Positions 36,625-45,640 of a stretch of DNA of 64,000 nucleotides are shown piece by piece (positions within the stretch are counted from its first letter, which is position 1; the number at the start of each line of letters is the position of its first letter). Under the pieces are notes generated by a model, which saw nothing but the letters and a program-made list of their open reading frames with translations, did not search any database and was not told the origin of the DNA. This DNA comes from Bacillus sp. es.036 (lineage in GTDB: Bacteria; Bacillota; Bacilli; Bacillales; Guptibacillaceae), in assembly GCF_002563635.1 (NCBI RefSeq), contig NZ_PDIZ01000001.1:1674001-1738000 (forward strand). Direction: 5' to 3'. Position numbers and translations under genes: made by a program.

Positions 36625-36650
36625 ATAAAAAACCGCTCAAAGCGGTCTTG
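36625..36650 (-). terminator. Terminator of the 54-aa ORF
   Basis: GACCGCT, TTG, AGCGGTTTTTTA on the minus strand, directly at the stop codon. Confidence 0.85.
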
Positions 36651-36815
36651 TTAAGAAGCATAGGAGCCTTTCCATTGTTCTACAATATGTTGTGGCGTAC
36701 TCCAACATAGCCAGGATACAAGTATTTTATTGTCTTCTGTTAACACCATCCAATATTCTACTCTTTTTTTGTCAAAGTTCTGGTAAAATCCTGACTTTTT
36801 TATAAAACGATCCAT
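36651..36815 (-). CDS. Uncharacterised 54-aa protein
   Basis: Not recognised. GGAGGGG lies 8 nt before the ATG and a terminator directly follows the stop, so this is a proper single gene. The sequence begins MDRFIKKSGFYQNFDKK and is rich in aromatics (YWMVLTEDNK, VSWLCWSTPQHIVEQWKGSY). No membrane helix or signal. It could be a sporulation small protein, given the neighbours, but nothing proves that. Confidence 0.72.
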   Translation of the reverse strand: MDRFIKKSGFYQNFDKKRVEYWMVLTEDNKILVSWLCWSTPQHIVEQWKGSYAS

Positions 36816-36991
36816 ACTCGAATCCCCTCCAGTTTGTACGTGTTATACATAACTAAATTCGATTAAGAAGCTTTTAATCCTCTAAATTTTCAGAAAACTT
36901 AAAGCGTTTTTTTACCATAATGTCCCTTTAATAAAGTTGTATAGCAAGTCTTTCTCCTGAGCATCATATTAGTCAAGGAGGTGTACACAAC

Positions 36992-37195
36992 ATGGCAAAC
37001 AACAATAGCTCAAACAATCTGGTAGTCCCTGGTGTACAACAAGCTTTAGATCAAATGAAGTACGAAATTGCAAGTGAATTCGGAGTTCAACTTGGTCCAG
37101 ACTCCACTGCTCGCTCTAACGGTTCTGTTGGAGGAGAAATCACAAAACGTCTTGTCCAAATGGCTGAACAACAAATGGGCGGCGGGAGCTACTAA
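36992..37195 (+). CDS. Alpha/beta-type small acid-soluble spore protein
   Basis: 67 aa. It coats and protects spore DNA. The two conserved helices are seen: [26 protein letters not shown], containing the GPR protease cut site around EIASEFG, and [28 protein letters not shown] lies 8 nt before the ATG. Single gene with a terminator at 37219. Transcription by SigG in the forespore is expected. Confidence 0.95.
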   Translation: MANNNSSNNLVVPGVQQALDQMKYEIASEFGVQLGPDSTARSNGSVGGEITKRLVQMAEQQMGGGSY

Positions 37196-37218
37196 TCGCT
37201 AACTGAATAGTATGGATA

Positions 37219-37244
37219 AAGGAGGCGGAGAAATCCGCCTTCTT
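37219..37244 (+). terminator. Terminator of the SASP gene
   Basis: AAGGAGGCGGA, GAAA loop, TCCGCCTTCTT; meets the 3' end of the convergent gene at 37246. Confidence 0.75.
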
Positions 37245-37245
37245 C

Positions 37246-37752
37246 TTATTCTCCAAGAAGATTAGATGTTTGAATCGCATATTCAATAAGATCACCTAAA
37301 TCACTAATTTGATCTTCATTAATTTTACGGTTAAATTCTAATAAAACCTGTGTGGATAATGAAATATCCTGTTGATTTTCTGCATAAGGAAAAGAAACAG
37401 TTTGACGTATAGTCGGACGATATCCCCAGATACTACGGATGTCTTCTTCAATTTCAGCACAATCTTCTTCATCTGATATGACGACATCGAAGTATATTTT
37501 AATTTCACATCCAGGTTCAATCTGGTCTAGCTGTAGCTGTTCCGCACTAAAATTAGCGAGGTCGGCGAATAGCTCGATTGTCACATAAACATCTTCATTT
37601 CCAGTAAACTTCATCAGGTATTTTCTTGAAAGCGATGCGAGATCTACCAAATCTTCGCGACTTACGATCGAGATCTCTCCTTCAAGATCCCGATCATAAA
37701 GTTCTCCTTCTAAGACTACTTTAACATTTTCATAAATGGTTGGATCAAACAT
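37246..37752 (-). CDS. Uncharacterised acidic protein
   Basis: 168 aa, soluble and strongly acidic, with no signal or membrane helix. The N-terminus MFDPTIYENVKVVLEGELYD and alternating strands (VYVTIELFADL, CEIKIYFDVVI) suggest an alpha/beta domain. I do not recognise a family with certainty, though it looks conserved and intact. It lies 53 nt past the zinc-ribbon gene on the same strand; they may be cotranscribed. Confidence 0.7.
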   Translation of the reverse strand: MFDPTIYENVKVVLEGELYDRDLEGEISIVSREDLVDLASLSRKYLMKFTGNEDVYVTIELFADLANFSAEQLQLDQIEPGCEIKIYFDVVISDEEDCAEIEEDIRSIWGYRPTIRQTVSFPYAENQQDISLSTQVLLEFNRKINEDQISDLGDLIEYAIQTSNLLGE

Positions 37753-37805
37753 ACCGTTACCCCCCTATCGTTTCACTATATCATGAATGCTAGAGGGACA
37801 AGTAG

Positions 37806-38057
37806 TTAGGAATGACGCGGGTGAGATTTAGCAAATTGAATAAACGTTTCTTCATCTCCAATTTCACCACATGCAGCACATTGAACTCTGACATTTGGTC
37901 CTTTGTATTCCATATGAAAAGGATCCGCTTTCCCTTCCTCCATAACAGAAACGACTTCTCCTGACTCTGGGTCTAACTTCACTGAAGTAGCTTTTTGCTC
38001 AATTTTATTAAATCTCATACGATTCGTCTTACATCTAGGACACAAATATGCTGTCAT
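37806..38057 (-). CDS. Small zinc-ribbon protein
   Basis: 83 aa. Two Cys pairs, CPRCKTN (6-9) and CAACGE (about 60-63), can hold one zinc. The middle is Glu/Lys-rich. No enzymatic motif; function unknown. Start ATG after GGGAGT. Confidence 0.7.
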   Translation of the reverse strand: MTAYLCPRCKTNRMRFNKIEQKATSVKLDPESGEVVSVMEEGKADPFHMEYKGPNVRVQCAACGEIGDEETFIQFAKSHPRHS

Positions 38058-38158
38058 AAACTCACTCCCTTTTTTATTAGTGTTCCACTAAAAAAGGAAA
38101 TTTTATTCATTTAGTATGGTATGTGAAATTTAATATTCTAACGGGAATCTCTCCCGTC

Positions 38159-38521
38159 TCACTTCACTTCCTCCATTAACTTTTCTAACACATATTCAAC
38201 CGATTGTACCCGCTCATTGAATTTTTTTGGCCCTGTATCTTTTTGCCAGGCAACAACCGAAATCATTTCAATATTTTCAAACGTATTCTTAATTTGAATT
38301 GGATACAAATATTTAGGTTTATTGTACATAACCCATTCCCTCGCTAAAGGCTCCCAATCTTTAAGAAGCATTAATGCTCGATCAGCAAATGGTTTCACTT
38401 CTTCATAAAAATTCACCTTATAGTCATCAAGGTGAGTGCGCGTTGTATATTGCACTCTTGCTTCTTCATTTATTTGTAATAACTTCTTAGTCAATTCACG
38501 TAATTTTTGTGTGTTTTGCAT
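38159..38521 (-). CDS. yppE: YppE family (DUF1798) protein
   Basis: About 120 aa, all-helical. The pattern YKVNFYEEVKPFADRALMLLKDWEPLAREWV ... PKYLYPIQIKNTFENIEMISVVAWQKDT is that of B. subtilis YppE, a helical bundle of unknown function. GGTGAGG precedes the ATG at 38521; the longer frame to 38539 has no support. Its place between racA and the recU-ponA group agrees with the B. subtilis ypp cluster. Confidence 0.85.
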   Translation of the reverse strand: MQNTQKLRELTKKLLQINEEARVQYTTRTHLDDYKVNFYEEVKPFADRALMLLKDWEPLAREWVMYNKPKYLYPIQIKNTFENIEMISVVAWQKDTGPKKFNERVQSVEYVLEKLMEEVK

Positions 38522-38570
38522 GATCCTCACCCCCACCAATCTATCCTAACACACGATAATCGTTTACATA

Positions 38571-38602
38571 CAAAAACCTTATATCCAATAGGGACATAAG
38601 GT
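38571..38602 (-). terminator. Terminator of racA
   Basis: ACCTTATGTCC and GGATATAAGGT arms then TTTTTG on the minus strand. Confidence 0.85.
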
Positions 38603-38628
38603 CAGAAGGGAACCATATTCAACTCTTT

Positions 38629-39126
38629 CTAGAAACTGAACAGACTCATGATCCAGGGACGCTTTCCTTTGCCCGTCGACTGACCTACTGCCTCTTGTAT
38701 AGACGTGTGATCTTCAAGCTCAATCAATTTTTCTTCCAACATGTTTATTTTTTGCATTAATTCATCTAGTTCTGTTCGGTGCTGGAGAACTTGCACGGTA
38801 ATCACTTCATTCGCTTTTTCCTCCAACTGACGCTCAAGCTGCTCCAATCTTACTGAAAAACGATCTAGCCTTTGTTCAAATCGTTCTGGAGTTATCATAA
38901 CCTGTTCTTGTGAACCGCCCGTTCCTGATGATTTGATTTTTTCCATTGAGTAACCCCTTCTTAAATCGTTTTTAATCGATTTTAGTTCCTCAACTGTCTC
39001 GCTCGAAAAAAGAAAATGTCCAAGTTCATTCTTCTCACATGCTAAATCGAAATACTTTACCCACCTTTGAACAGTAGTAGGGTTTACACCAAGTTCATCT
39101 GAAACCTGCTTTGTTTTCAATAACAT
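38629..39126 (-). CDS. racA: RacA-like polar chromosome-anchoring protein
   Basis: 165 aa. The N-terminal MerR-like helix-turn-helix (LLKTKQVSDELGVNPTTVQRWVKYFDLACEKNELGHFLFS) is followed by a coiled coil at about 85-140 and a basic, aromatic end (KGKRPWIMSLFSF). RacA binds ram sites near the origin and ties them to the cell pole through DivIVA when sporulation starts. Length is near the 184 aa of B. subtilis. The order HTH then coiled coil then short basic tail is why I prefer RacA to an ordinary MerR regulator. Confidence 0.8.
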   Translation of the reverse strand: MLLKTKQVSDELGVNPTTVQRWVKYFDLACEKNELGHFLFSSETVEELKSIKNDLRRGYSMEKIKSSGTGGSQEQVMITPERFEQRLDRFSVRLEQLERQLEEKANEVITVQVLQHRTELDELMQKINMLEEKLIELEDHTSIQEAVGQSTGKGKRPWIMSLFSF

Positions 39127-39335
39127 GCAATCCCATCCCTTCTGTCATTCTCAGGCCTTTGCCTGTAAGTTTGTATAATACATATTCTCTTTCCTCTCTT
39201 CATTGCCTTCCTCGCTGACAAAACTAGAACGGTTTCGTCAAAGGTAGTGGTTTACTGCTAAAGGAAAGTAATTTCGACAAAGAAGGGGCATGATTTTGTA
39301 ACATCTGATCAAACTAAGAGTAGGAGGTGGTACAA

Positions 39336-39446
39336 ATGAACAAAAAACAAAAATTCGATAAACCAAATCAGAAAACAAAACAGCAAGAACCGAAAACTGG
39401 GTACGGAAACAAGAAAACGGAAGGCCCCGATCGTCCTTCCACTTAA
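39336..39446 (+). CDS. sspM: Small acid-soluble spore protein M
   Basis: 36 aa, Lys/Gln-rich and disordered, ending TEGPDRPST; B. subtilis SspM ends GGPNRPST and has similar length and composition (from memory). AGGAGGTGG precedes the ATG. In B. subtilis it also lies in the ypp region near recU and ponA. Minor SASP made in the forespore. Confidence 0.85.
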   Translation: MNKKQKFDKPNQKTKQQEPKTGYGNKKTEGPDRPST

Positions 39447-39472
39447 AGCAGGGTTATCTCCTGCTTTTTTTC
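39445..39472 (+). terminator. Terminator of sspM
   Basis: AAAGCAGG, 7-nt loop, CCTGCTTTTTTT. It begins at the sspM stop and overlaps the last codons of the convergent yppC. Confidence 0.85.
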
Positions 39473-40425
39473 ATGAGCAAATTTTCTATTTCAACAGCAA
39501 TACGAATTTCACTTCTTTTCTTTTCATACCAATCCGATAAGGCAAGTTCAGCTGGAAGCGTTACGTCATTTTTTAGCATTTTCTTTACGAGTGATTGCCC
39601 ATGGTACCAATCCTGTCTTTCTTTTCGATGATGATGAATGAGCGGATAAACTTGCCGTAACATCTTGCCTTCTCGCTTTTTATTCATATACCGTTCATAG
39701 TCAAATCGCGCCCCTGTAGGATACGTATTTGTGGCGAAACGATAAAACTCTTCAAAGTATGTCGGATGAAAGAGCAGCTTAGCTAATTTTTTCCCAAGCT
39801 CAATGCGATCTTTTGTATGTCGGAAACGACTGACAGACAAACCGTATAACTCACCTCTCATAGTTGGAAAAAGTACCGTACTAAAATGAAACCAATCTTG
39901 AATTGTAAAAAAGAAAGAATGAAAAACTTCTTTTGCATACGTATGATGTTCCATTACTGGCGCTTCAATCACGTGCTGTTCATTTATAATTAGCGCCGTC
40001 ATTAAACGCTCTTCATCACCAGTTTGAAAAAACTTTTCCCATTCCCGCAAAATAAAATTCGATATTCCTAATTTTTGTCCAAGATCAAAAAAAGGTTTAT
40101 TTCTTCTTTTGCTAACTTCGTATAGCATAAGCTGTGGCGCTGCATCATCAAATATTGTCCAATTCGCGCGTTCATATGTCATGAAGAAGTTGATTAATTG
40201 TTTCTTCGTTAATGCTTTTGGAAACCACTCTCCTTGTAAATCACACATACTCCAACCTGCATTCCGAGAAACCATTGAAGCTAAAAATGCCCATTTAATT
40301 TCTGGATTCCGTTGATAATAGTGATGATAAAATACGGTACGTGAAATATTATCCCTATTCCACTTTTTCGTTTCTCTTCTAATTTGACGAATGATCTCCA
40401 ACGCGTTTTTCACAACATTTTTCAC
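39454..40425 (-). CDS. yppC: YppC family (DUF2515) protein
   Basis: 323 aa, soluble, rich in aromatics and basic residues. Segments NISRTVFYHHYYQRNPEIKWAFLASMVSRNAGWSMCDL and LGISNFILREWEKFF resemble B. subtilis YppC. Function unknown. Divergent from recU with 86 bp between the starts, as in B. subtilis. Confidence 0.85.
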   Translation of the reverse strand: MKNVVKNALEIIRQIRRETKKWNRDNISRTVFYHHYYQRNPEIKWAFLASMVSRNAGWSMCDLQGEWFPKALTKKQLINFFMTYERANWTIFDDAAPQLMLYEVSKRRNKPFFDLGQKLGISNFILREWEKFFQTGDEERLMTALIINEQHVIEAPVMEHHTYAKEVFHSFFFTIQDWFHFSTVLFPTMRGELYGLSVSRFRHTKDRIELGKKLAKLLFHPTYFEEFYRFATNTYPTGARFDYERYMNKKREGKMLRQVYPLIHHHRKERQDWYHGQSLVKKMLKNDVTLPAELALSDWYEKKRSEIRIAVEIENLLMKKSRR

Positions 40426-40511
40426 CTGCTTGAAACATTTTTGTCGTACAACTCGTATTAAGTAAAGTAAAATAGATTCAGTGCACCTTCGAAATAGAAA
40501 GGATGATTAAC

Positions 40512-41114
40512 GTGCCGATTCGATATCCGAACGGAAAGCCGTACGTCCCTTCGGCTCAGAATCAGCTGGCAAGTCAAAAACAAAAGTCATATAGCAATCG
40601 AGGTATGACACTAGAAGAGGATATTAATCAGAGTAATACGTATTATCTCTCAACAGGTAAAGCCGTTATTCACAAAAAGCCTACCCCCGTACAAATTGTT
40701 AATGTTGATTATCCGAAACGGAGTGCGGCTGTTATTAAAGAAGCTTACTTCAAACAGGCTTCGACTACCGATTATAATGGAGTCTATAAAGGAAAATACA
40801 TCGATTTTGAAGCCAAAGAAACGAAGAACAAAACGTCCTTCCCTTTAAATAATTTTCATGAACATCAGATCAGTCATATGAAACAAGTGCATGATCATGA
40901 TGGAATTTGTTTTGTCCTTCTCCGCTTTTCAATCACCGATGAGGTTTTTTTACTTGACGCAGTTGCTCTCTTTTCTCATTGGCAATTAATGAAAGATGGC
41001 GGCAGGAAATCGATTAAAAAACAAGAGATTGAAAAAGAAGGCACACATATCCCATATACCTTTCAGCCACGCATTGACTATCTGAAAATTATTGATAAAA
41101 TGTATTTCAGCTAA
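40512..41114 (+). CDS. recU: Holliday junction resolvase RecU
   Basis: About 200 aa. It cuts Holliday junctions in recombination and helps RecA. Family motifs are in place: [60 protein letters not shown] and the nuclease core [24 protein letters not shown] with Asp, Glu and Lys of the PD-(D/E)XK fold. The ATG at 40503 touches AAAGG; the GTG at 40512, giving VPIRYPNGK, has proper spacing and matches the B. subtilis N-terminus MIRYPNGK. It is followed by ponA, 81 nt later. Confidence 0.95.
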   Translation: MPIRYPNGKPYVPSAQNQLASQKQKSYSNRGMTLEEDINQSNTYYLSTGKAVIHKKPTPVQIVNVDYPKRSAAVIKEAYFKQASTTDYNGVYKGKYIDFEAKETKNKTSFPLNNFHEHQISHMKQVHDHDGICFVLLRFSITDEVFLLDAVALFSHWQLMKDGGRKSIKKQEIEKEGTHIPYTFQPRIDYLKIIDKMYFS

Positions 41115-41195
41115 TGAAGTCTTCTATTTAATTCATAAAACAATGGATTCATTCGAATCCTATTACTAGTACAGGTTTGAAAGGCAGGAATATTC

Positions 41196-43898
41196 ATGAG
41201 TGAATATCAATCACGTCAAGAAAGACGTAAAACAAGTAGTAAGAAGCAGAAAGCTCCCAAAAAATCAGGTAAGAAAAGCATTTTCAAAAAAATCTTTCTT
41301 ACATTAGTTGTTTTATTTCTAGTCGGTTTAGTCGCTGGAGGCATAACAGCAATTGCCTATATCAATAGTGCACCGGAGCTTGATCCTGATAAGCTTACAA
41401 ATCCACAGTCATCTGTCATTCTTGACCGAGATGATGAAGAGGTTCAAACAATCGAAGGTGCTGATGCAAGAGAAGTAGCAAAAATCGATGAAATACCAGA
41501 TGTTCTAAAAAGTGCGTTTGTCTCAGTTGAAGATACTCGTTTCTATGAACACTTTGGTATTGACCCAAGAAGAATTGGTGGAGCCGTTCTTGCAAACATT
41601 ACAAACGGTTTTGGAGCTGAAGGAGCCAGTACAATTACGCAACAGGTAATTAAAAACTCTCTTTTAACATCTGAAAAATCGTTAGAACGAAAAGTTCAAG
41701 AAGCTTATTTATCCATTAAGCTTGAGCAAGAATATTCAAAAGATCAAATTCTCGAAATGTATTTGAATAAGATCTATTTCGGTAACGGAGCTTGGGGTGT
41801 TGTCGATGCCGCCGAAACATACTTTGGCAAAAACATTACTGAAGAGGAATTAACACCAGGTGAGGCTGCACTTCTTGCAGGTCTACCACAACGTCCTACT
41901 TACTACAATCCATATGAATATCCAGATCAAGCTGAACAGCGTCGAAATGTTGTTCTTAGCTTAATGGAAAAGCAGGGTGTTATTACTGCCGAAGAAGCTG
42001 ATAAATATCAGGCTGAAAAGGTTAGTGATATGATTGTAGCCCTTACGGAAGAGAAAGAAAACGATCAATATAAAGTCTTTATGGACCAAGTTGTCAAAGA
42101 ACTGCGCGATCGAGATGATATTTCTGAAAAAGATATTTACTCAGGTGGACTTGAAATTTATACAACACTTGATACTCGCGCTCAGGATATTACGTCTAAT
42201 GTGATTGCAAACTATCCATATTCAAATGAAGATATGCGTTCAGGTCTTGTCCTAATGGATACGAAGACTGGTTCTATCCGCGCAATTGGTGAAACTCGGA
42301 AAGATGAGAGTGTCATCACGTACGCTACAACTGGCCAGTTTCAGCCAGGATCAACGGCTAAGCCAATCATTGCTTACGGACCTGCCATTGAAAACAAGCA
42401 GTGGTCAACTGGCCGATCCATTAAAGATGAGCCATTACAAATAGGTGATGCAAATATCCGAAACTGGGACCGCGAATACCGTGGTCAGGTTTCGATGAGA
42501 CGTGCTCTTGAAATGTCTTATAACGTACCGGCTGTAAACACGTTCCTTGAAGTTGGAGAAAAACCTGCTCAAGAGTTCGCAAATAAACTTGGTATGGGAC
42601 TAGAAGATAGCGATATGGTTCCTACCGCTGCGATTGGAACATTTAGCACTTCTCCCCTCCAAATGACTGGTGCATATGCGGCATTTGGTAATGGTGGAAC
42701 GTACAACGAACCACATACCGTTCGAAAAGTGGTCTTCCCGGATGGAAAAGAAATTAATGTTGAGCCTGAACCGGAGAAGGCAATGAATGATTATACTGCT
42801 TATATGATTAGCGATATGCTAAAATCGGTTGTCGATGAAGGAACAGGAACGGATGCCAAAATACCTGGTCTACCTGTTGCCGGTAAAACTGGTACAACAA
42901 ACCACGATTCGGCTGTCGTTCAGCAACAAGGGTTTCCTACCTCAGGAATTGTAAAAGATGCCTGGTTTGCTGGATACACGACTGAATACTCGATGGCCGT
43001 TTGGACAGGATACAACGAACCAAATGCCCACTATCTTGATTCAAATAAAGGGGAAGACGATACGTCTAAACTGATATTTAAAGAAATTATGAGCCAAGTA
43101 TCAGAAGGCATTAACACGGCTGACTTCCAGAAACCTGATTCTGTTGTAGAAGTTGGCGTAGAAAAAAGTACGGGGCTTCTTCCAAGTGACTACACACCGA
43201 AAGATCAAATCGTGTATGAACTTTTTGTAAAAGGAAGCACGCCAGAAAAAACGTCTACCAAATACGAACAACCTGATGGCGTAAAAGGTCTATCTGCCCA
43301 GTACAATGCTGATTCTAATAGCCTTGCCCTTTCTTGGCAGCCTGGTGAAGATAAATCCTTCACCTATAAAGTCGAAATGGCTGTAAACGGCGGTGGCTAT
43401 CAAGGGTTGACGGAAACCGGTGACACTGGATTTACCGTACAAAATGTTGAAAAAGGTAGCGAATATAAATTTAAAGTAACAGCCGTATCAGATTCAGGCG
43501 TTTCAACGAAACCAGCTGAAACTTCTGTATCAGTTCCGAAAGAAGAAGAATCAGAGGAGCCTGAAGAGCCGGCAGAAGAAGAAAATCCTGAAGAAGAAGG
43601 CGAAACACCACCTGAAGAAGGAAGTAATGACCAAGGTGAAGACGGTAGCGGCGACACCGAAGGGAATCAGGGAGATGAAGAAGAGCCTCCTGCCGATGAT
43701 CAAGGTGGAAATGCTGGCGGTGGAGAGGATCAAGGGAACCAGGGCAACAACGGTTCAGGAGGTAATGGTGAAGATGGTTCTGGTAACAATGCTGGAACAA
43801 CTGAGCCTGATAATCCTGAAGATACCGAGAATACTGAAGAACCCGCTCCAGAGGGAGACGCTCCAGCTAATACTCCACCTGCAAATGAAAACGAATAA
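41196..43898 (+). CDS. ponA: Bifunctional penicillin-binding protein 1 (class A)
   Basis: 900 aa. Basic cytoplasmic tail, membrane anchor at about 31-55, glycosyltransferase domain with catalytic Glu112 (SVEDTRFYEHFG) and GASTITQQ, then a transpeptidase with STAK (QPGSTAKP), SYN and KTGTT. A fibronectin type III-like domain follows (SAQYNADSNSLALSWQPG), and the last ~130 residues are a low-complexity tail rich in Glu, Gly, Asp and Pro. It polymerises and crosslinks peptidoglycan. Same order with recU as in B. subtilis. The acidic tail is longer than the B. subtilis one as I remember it. Confidence 0.95.
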   Translation: MSEYQSRQERRKTSSKKQKAPKKSGKKSIFKKIFLTLVVLFLVGLVAGGITAIAYINSAPELDPDKLTNPQSSVILDRDDEEVQTIEGADAREVAKIDEIPDVLKSAFVSVEDTRFYEHFGIDPRRIGGAVLANITNGFGAEGASTITQQVIKNSLLTSEKSLERKVQEAYLSIKLEQEYSKDQILEMYLNKIYFGNGAWGVVDAAETYFGKNITEEELTPGEAALLAGLPQRPTYYNPYEYPDQAEQRRNVVLSLMEKQGVITAEEADKYQAEKVSDMIVALTEEKENDQYKVFMDQVVKELRDRDDISEKDIYSGGLEIYTTLDTRAQDITSNVIANYPYSNEDMRSGLVLMDTKTGSIRAIGETRKDESVITYATTGQFQPGSTAKPIIAYGPAIENKQWSTGRSIKDEPLQIGDANIRNWDREYRGQVSMRRALEMSYNVPAVNTFLEVGEKPAQEFANKLGMGLEDSDMVPTAAIGTFSTSPLQMTGAYAAFGNGGTYNEPHTVRKVVFPDGKEINVEPEPEKAMNDYTAYMISDMLKSVVDEGTGTDAKIPGLPVAGKTGTTNHDSAVVQQQGFPTSGIVKDAWFAGYTTEYSMAVWTGYNEPNAHYLDSNKGEDDTSKLIFKEIMSQVSEGINTADFQKPDSVVEVGVEKSTGLLPSDYTPKDQIVYELFVKGSTPEKTSTKYEQPDGVKGLSAQYNADSNSLALSWQPGEDKSFTYKVEMAVNGGGYQGLTETGDTGFTVQNVEKGSEYKFKVTAVSDSGVSTKPAETSVSVPKEEESEEPEEPAEEENPEEEGETPPEEGSNDQGEDGSGDTEGNQGDEEEPPADDQGGNAGGGEDQGNQGNNGSGGNGEDGSGNNAGTTEPDNPEDTENTEEPAPEGDAPANTPPANENE

Positions 43899-43903
43899 AG
43901 TTC

Positions 43904-43939
43904 AAAAGCCCACTCTGCGTATACGCAGAGTGGGCTTTT
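43904..43939. terminator. Bidirectional terminator between ponA and nth
   Basis: A perfect palindrome with 15-bp arms (AAAAGCCCACTCTGC) around a GTATAC centre. Confidence 0.95.
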
Positions 43940-43970
43940 CTTTCTTATTTACATCACTGCTAACTATTCT

Positions 43971-44630
43971 TTACTTACCACGCGCTCGCTGCTTCATTCG
44001 TTTTTGTCCTTCTCGACATAGTTCCAATAGCGGACAAATTTCACACTGTGGAGATTGCGCTTTACAATGGTACCTTCCGAAGAAAATAAAGCGATGATGA
44101 GACACAGACCACTCTTCTTCTGGAATTTTCCGCATGAGCGTTTTCTCTACTTCAAGTACTGAGTCCTTCCATCTGCAAATTCCGAGACGCTTGCTCACTC
44201 TCTCAACATGCGTATCAACAGCAATGGCAGGTACGTTGAAAGCAACGGAAGCAATCACGTTCGCAGTTTTTCGGCCTACCCCTGCTAACGCCATTAATTC
44301 GTCTCTCGTCTCAGGAAGGACACCGTTATACTGTTCTACAACGGTTCTTGCTAGCTTTTTAATATTTTTCGCTTTGTTTCGAAACAAGCCAATGCGTCTT
44401 ATATCATTTTCTAGCTCCTCAATCGGCACATGAAGAAAATCCTCTGCCCTATTGTATTTCTCAAATAGGCCCGGCGTTACCTTATTAACAAGAGCATCTG
44501 TACACTGAGCCGATAGCACCACAGCAATGGCAAGTTCAAAAGGTGTCGAATGATTCAATTCACAGTGCGCATCAGGGAACATCTCTCCCATTGTTTCAAG
44601 AACAGTTTGTATTTGGGCTTTCGTTAACAA
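43971..44630 (-). CDS. nth: Endonuclease III, DNA glycosylase/AP lyase
   Basis: About 219 aa. It removes oxidised pyrimidines in base excision repair. Helix-hairpin-helix LAGVGRKTANVI with catalytic Lys, catalytic Asp in AVDTHVERVSKRLG, and a C-x6-C-x2-C-x5-C iron-sulfur motif (CKAQSPQCEICPLLELC) are seen. The frame is open to 44699 but the protein should start at a TTG (44630) 8 nt after AAAGGAAG. It follows dnaD; the ypoC gene that comes next in B. subtilis is missing here. Confidence 0.93.
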   Translation of the reverse strand: MLTKAQIQTVLETMGEMFPDAHCELNHSTPFELAIAVVLSAQCTDALVNKVTPGLFEKYNRAEDFLHVPIEELENDIRRIGLFRNKAKNIKKLARTVVEQYNGVLPETRDELMALAGVGRKTANVIASVAFNVPAIAVDTHVERVSKRLGICRWKDSVLEVEKTLMRKIPEEEWSVSHHRFIFFGRYHCKAQSPQCEICPLLELCREGQKRMKQRARGK

Positions 44631-44720
44631 CAGTCCAACTTCCTTTCTTCCGTTCGCAACGTTTTTTATTTCTTCACAAACAAAAAACGGAAGCCACACT
44701 TCCGCTTTCTTGATACGTAT

Positions 44721-45437
44721 TTATCGTCCAAGCCAATTATAGATTGGCGCACTTTGATTTGAATCATTTTTCGTTTCTGTTTTAGCAGGCGATTTTTTAT
44801 CGTACTGATGCTTTCGAAACTTTTCGCCATAGGCCCTCGCCTGTTCTACCGTTTTGATGCCATTTCGTTTCCATTCAAAAAGAATTCGGTCAATGTAGCG
44901 GAAGTTTAACTTACCACCGAGCACAGCTTCTTTTAACGCAGCTTTGATCAGCTCTGCATCATGCTTGTCAGCATCAATCCACATCGCAAGCGTCTCACAT
45001 TCAATTGGCGAAAGCGGCCTTGCAAACTCACGCTCAAATAACGTATAAAGACTTTCTTCTTGCTCCATGTTTTTCGCTGCAGATTTTTCTGCTTCTTCCT
45101 GCTCGATTGCTTTAAAAATTCTTTCCCACAATGGAAGAAGCGAATAGGCTTCTGAATAATAACTTTTCAGATCATTCTGGTGTTCTTCAATTGTTAAAAC
45201 ACCTTTTTGCATCAGCTGCTGTATTTTATCCAAACAAGCTTGAGGCGAATAGGTCATCGCTGATGCAAGCTCTTCTGGCGTTGGAAAAGTGTTTCCCTGA
45301 TCAATAAAACTGTGTAGCTTAATTAAAAAGAAAGTATCCTCTTCTTGCAAACCAATGTCAACATAGTGGTTTAACAACAATCTTGGTACTGAAACATTTC
45401 CTTCGTTCATCATATGAATGATTTGTTCCTTCTTCAT
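44721..45437 (-). CDS. dnaD: Primosomal protein DnaD
   Basis: About 238 aa. It loads the replicative helicase together with DnaA, DnaB and DnaI. The N-terminal winged helix (residues 1-100) and a C-terminal DnaD domain (SPIECETLAMWIDADKHDAELIKAALKEAVLGGKLNFRYIDRILFEWKRNGI) with the YxxxIL...W motif are present, plus a Lys/Ser-rich tail ending IYNWLGR. AGGTGG precedes the ATG at 45437 by five bases. Same order asnS-dnaD-nth as in B. subtilis. Confidence 0.95.
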   Translation of the reverse strand: MKKEQIIHMMNEGNVSVPRLLLNHYVDIGLQEEDTFFLIKLHSFIDQGNTFPTPEELASAMTYSPQACLDKIQQLMQKGVLTIEEHQNDLKSYYSEAYSLLPLWERIFKAIEQEEAEKSAAKNMEQEESLYTLFEREFARPLSPIECETLAMWIDADKHDAELIKAALKEAVLGGKLNFRYIDRILFEWKRNGIKTVEQARAYGEKFRKHQYDKKSPAKTETKNDSNQSAPIYNWLGR

Positions 45438-45589
45438 CCCATCCACCTCTACCTTTCATTATAGCATGCCGGCATTTTGTGATGGGAGTAGAAAAAAATG
45501 CCTTTGCTACGTGCAATACATTTTTTAATCTATCCTCTAACAATATCCATCTTTGGTACTTTAAATGCTTCTAACTTCGGCAATTTTTC

Positions 45590-45625
45590 AGATAAAGACG
45601 CTTCTCTCATAACGAAAGAAGCGTC
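45590..45625 (-). terminator. Terminator of asnS
   Basis: GACGCTTC and GAAGCGTC arms, 13-nt loop, moderate T content after it on the minus strand. Confidence 0.65.
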
Positions 45626-45640
45626 AGCTTTGTTAGTTTA

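Noticed and set aside
38629-39126. MerR-type metal or drug regulator
   Set aside because: The helix-turn-helix is MerR-like, but the long coiled coil, short basic tail and sporulation context fit RacA better, and no effector domain is present.
43400-43800. Three overlapping open frames opposite the 3' end of ponA
   Set aside because: They are reading-frame shadows of the repetitive Glu/Gly-rich tail; no ribosome site and biased composition.
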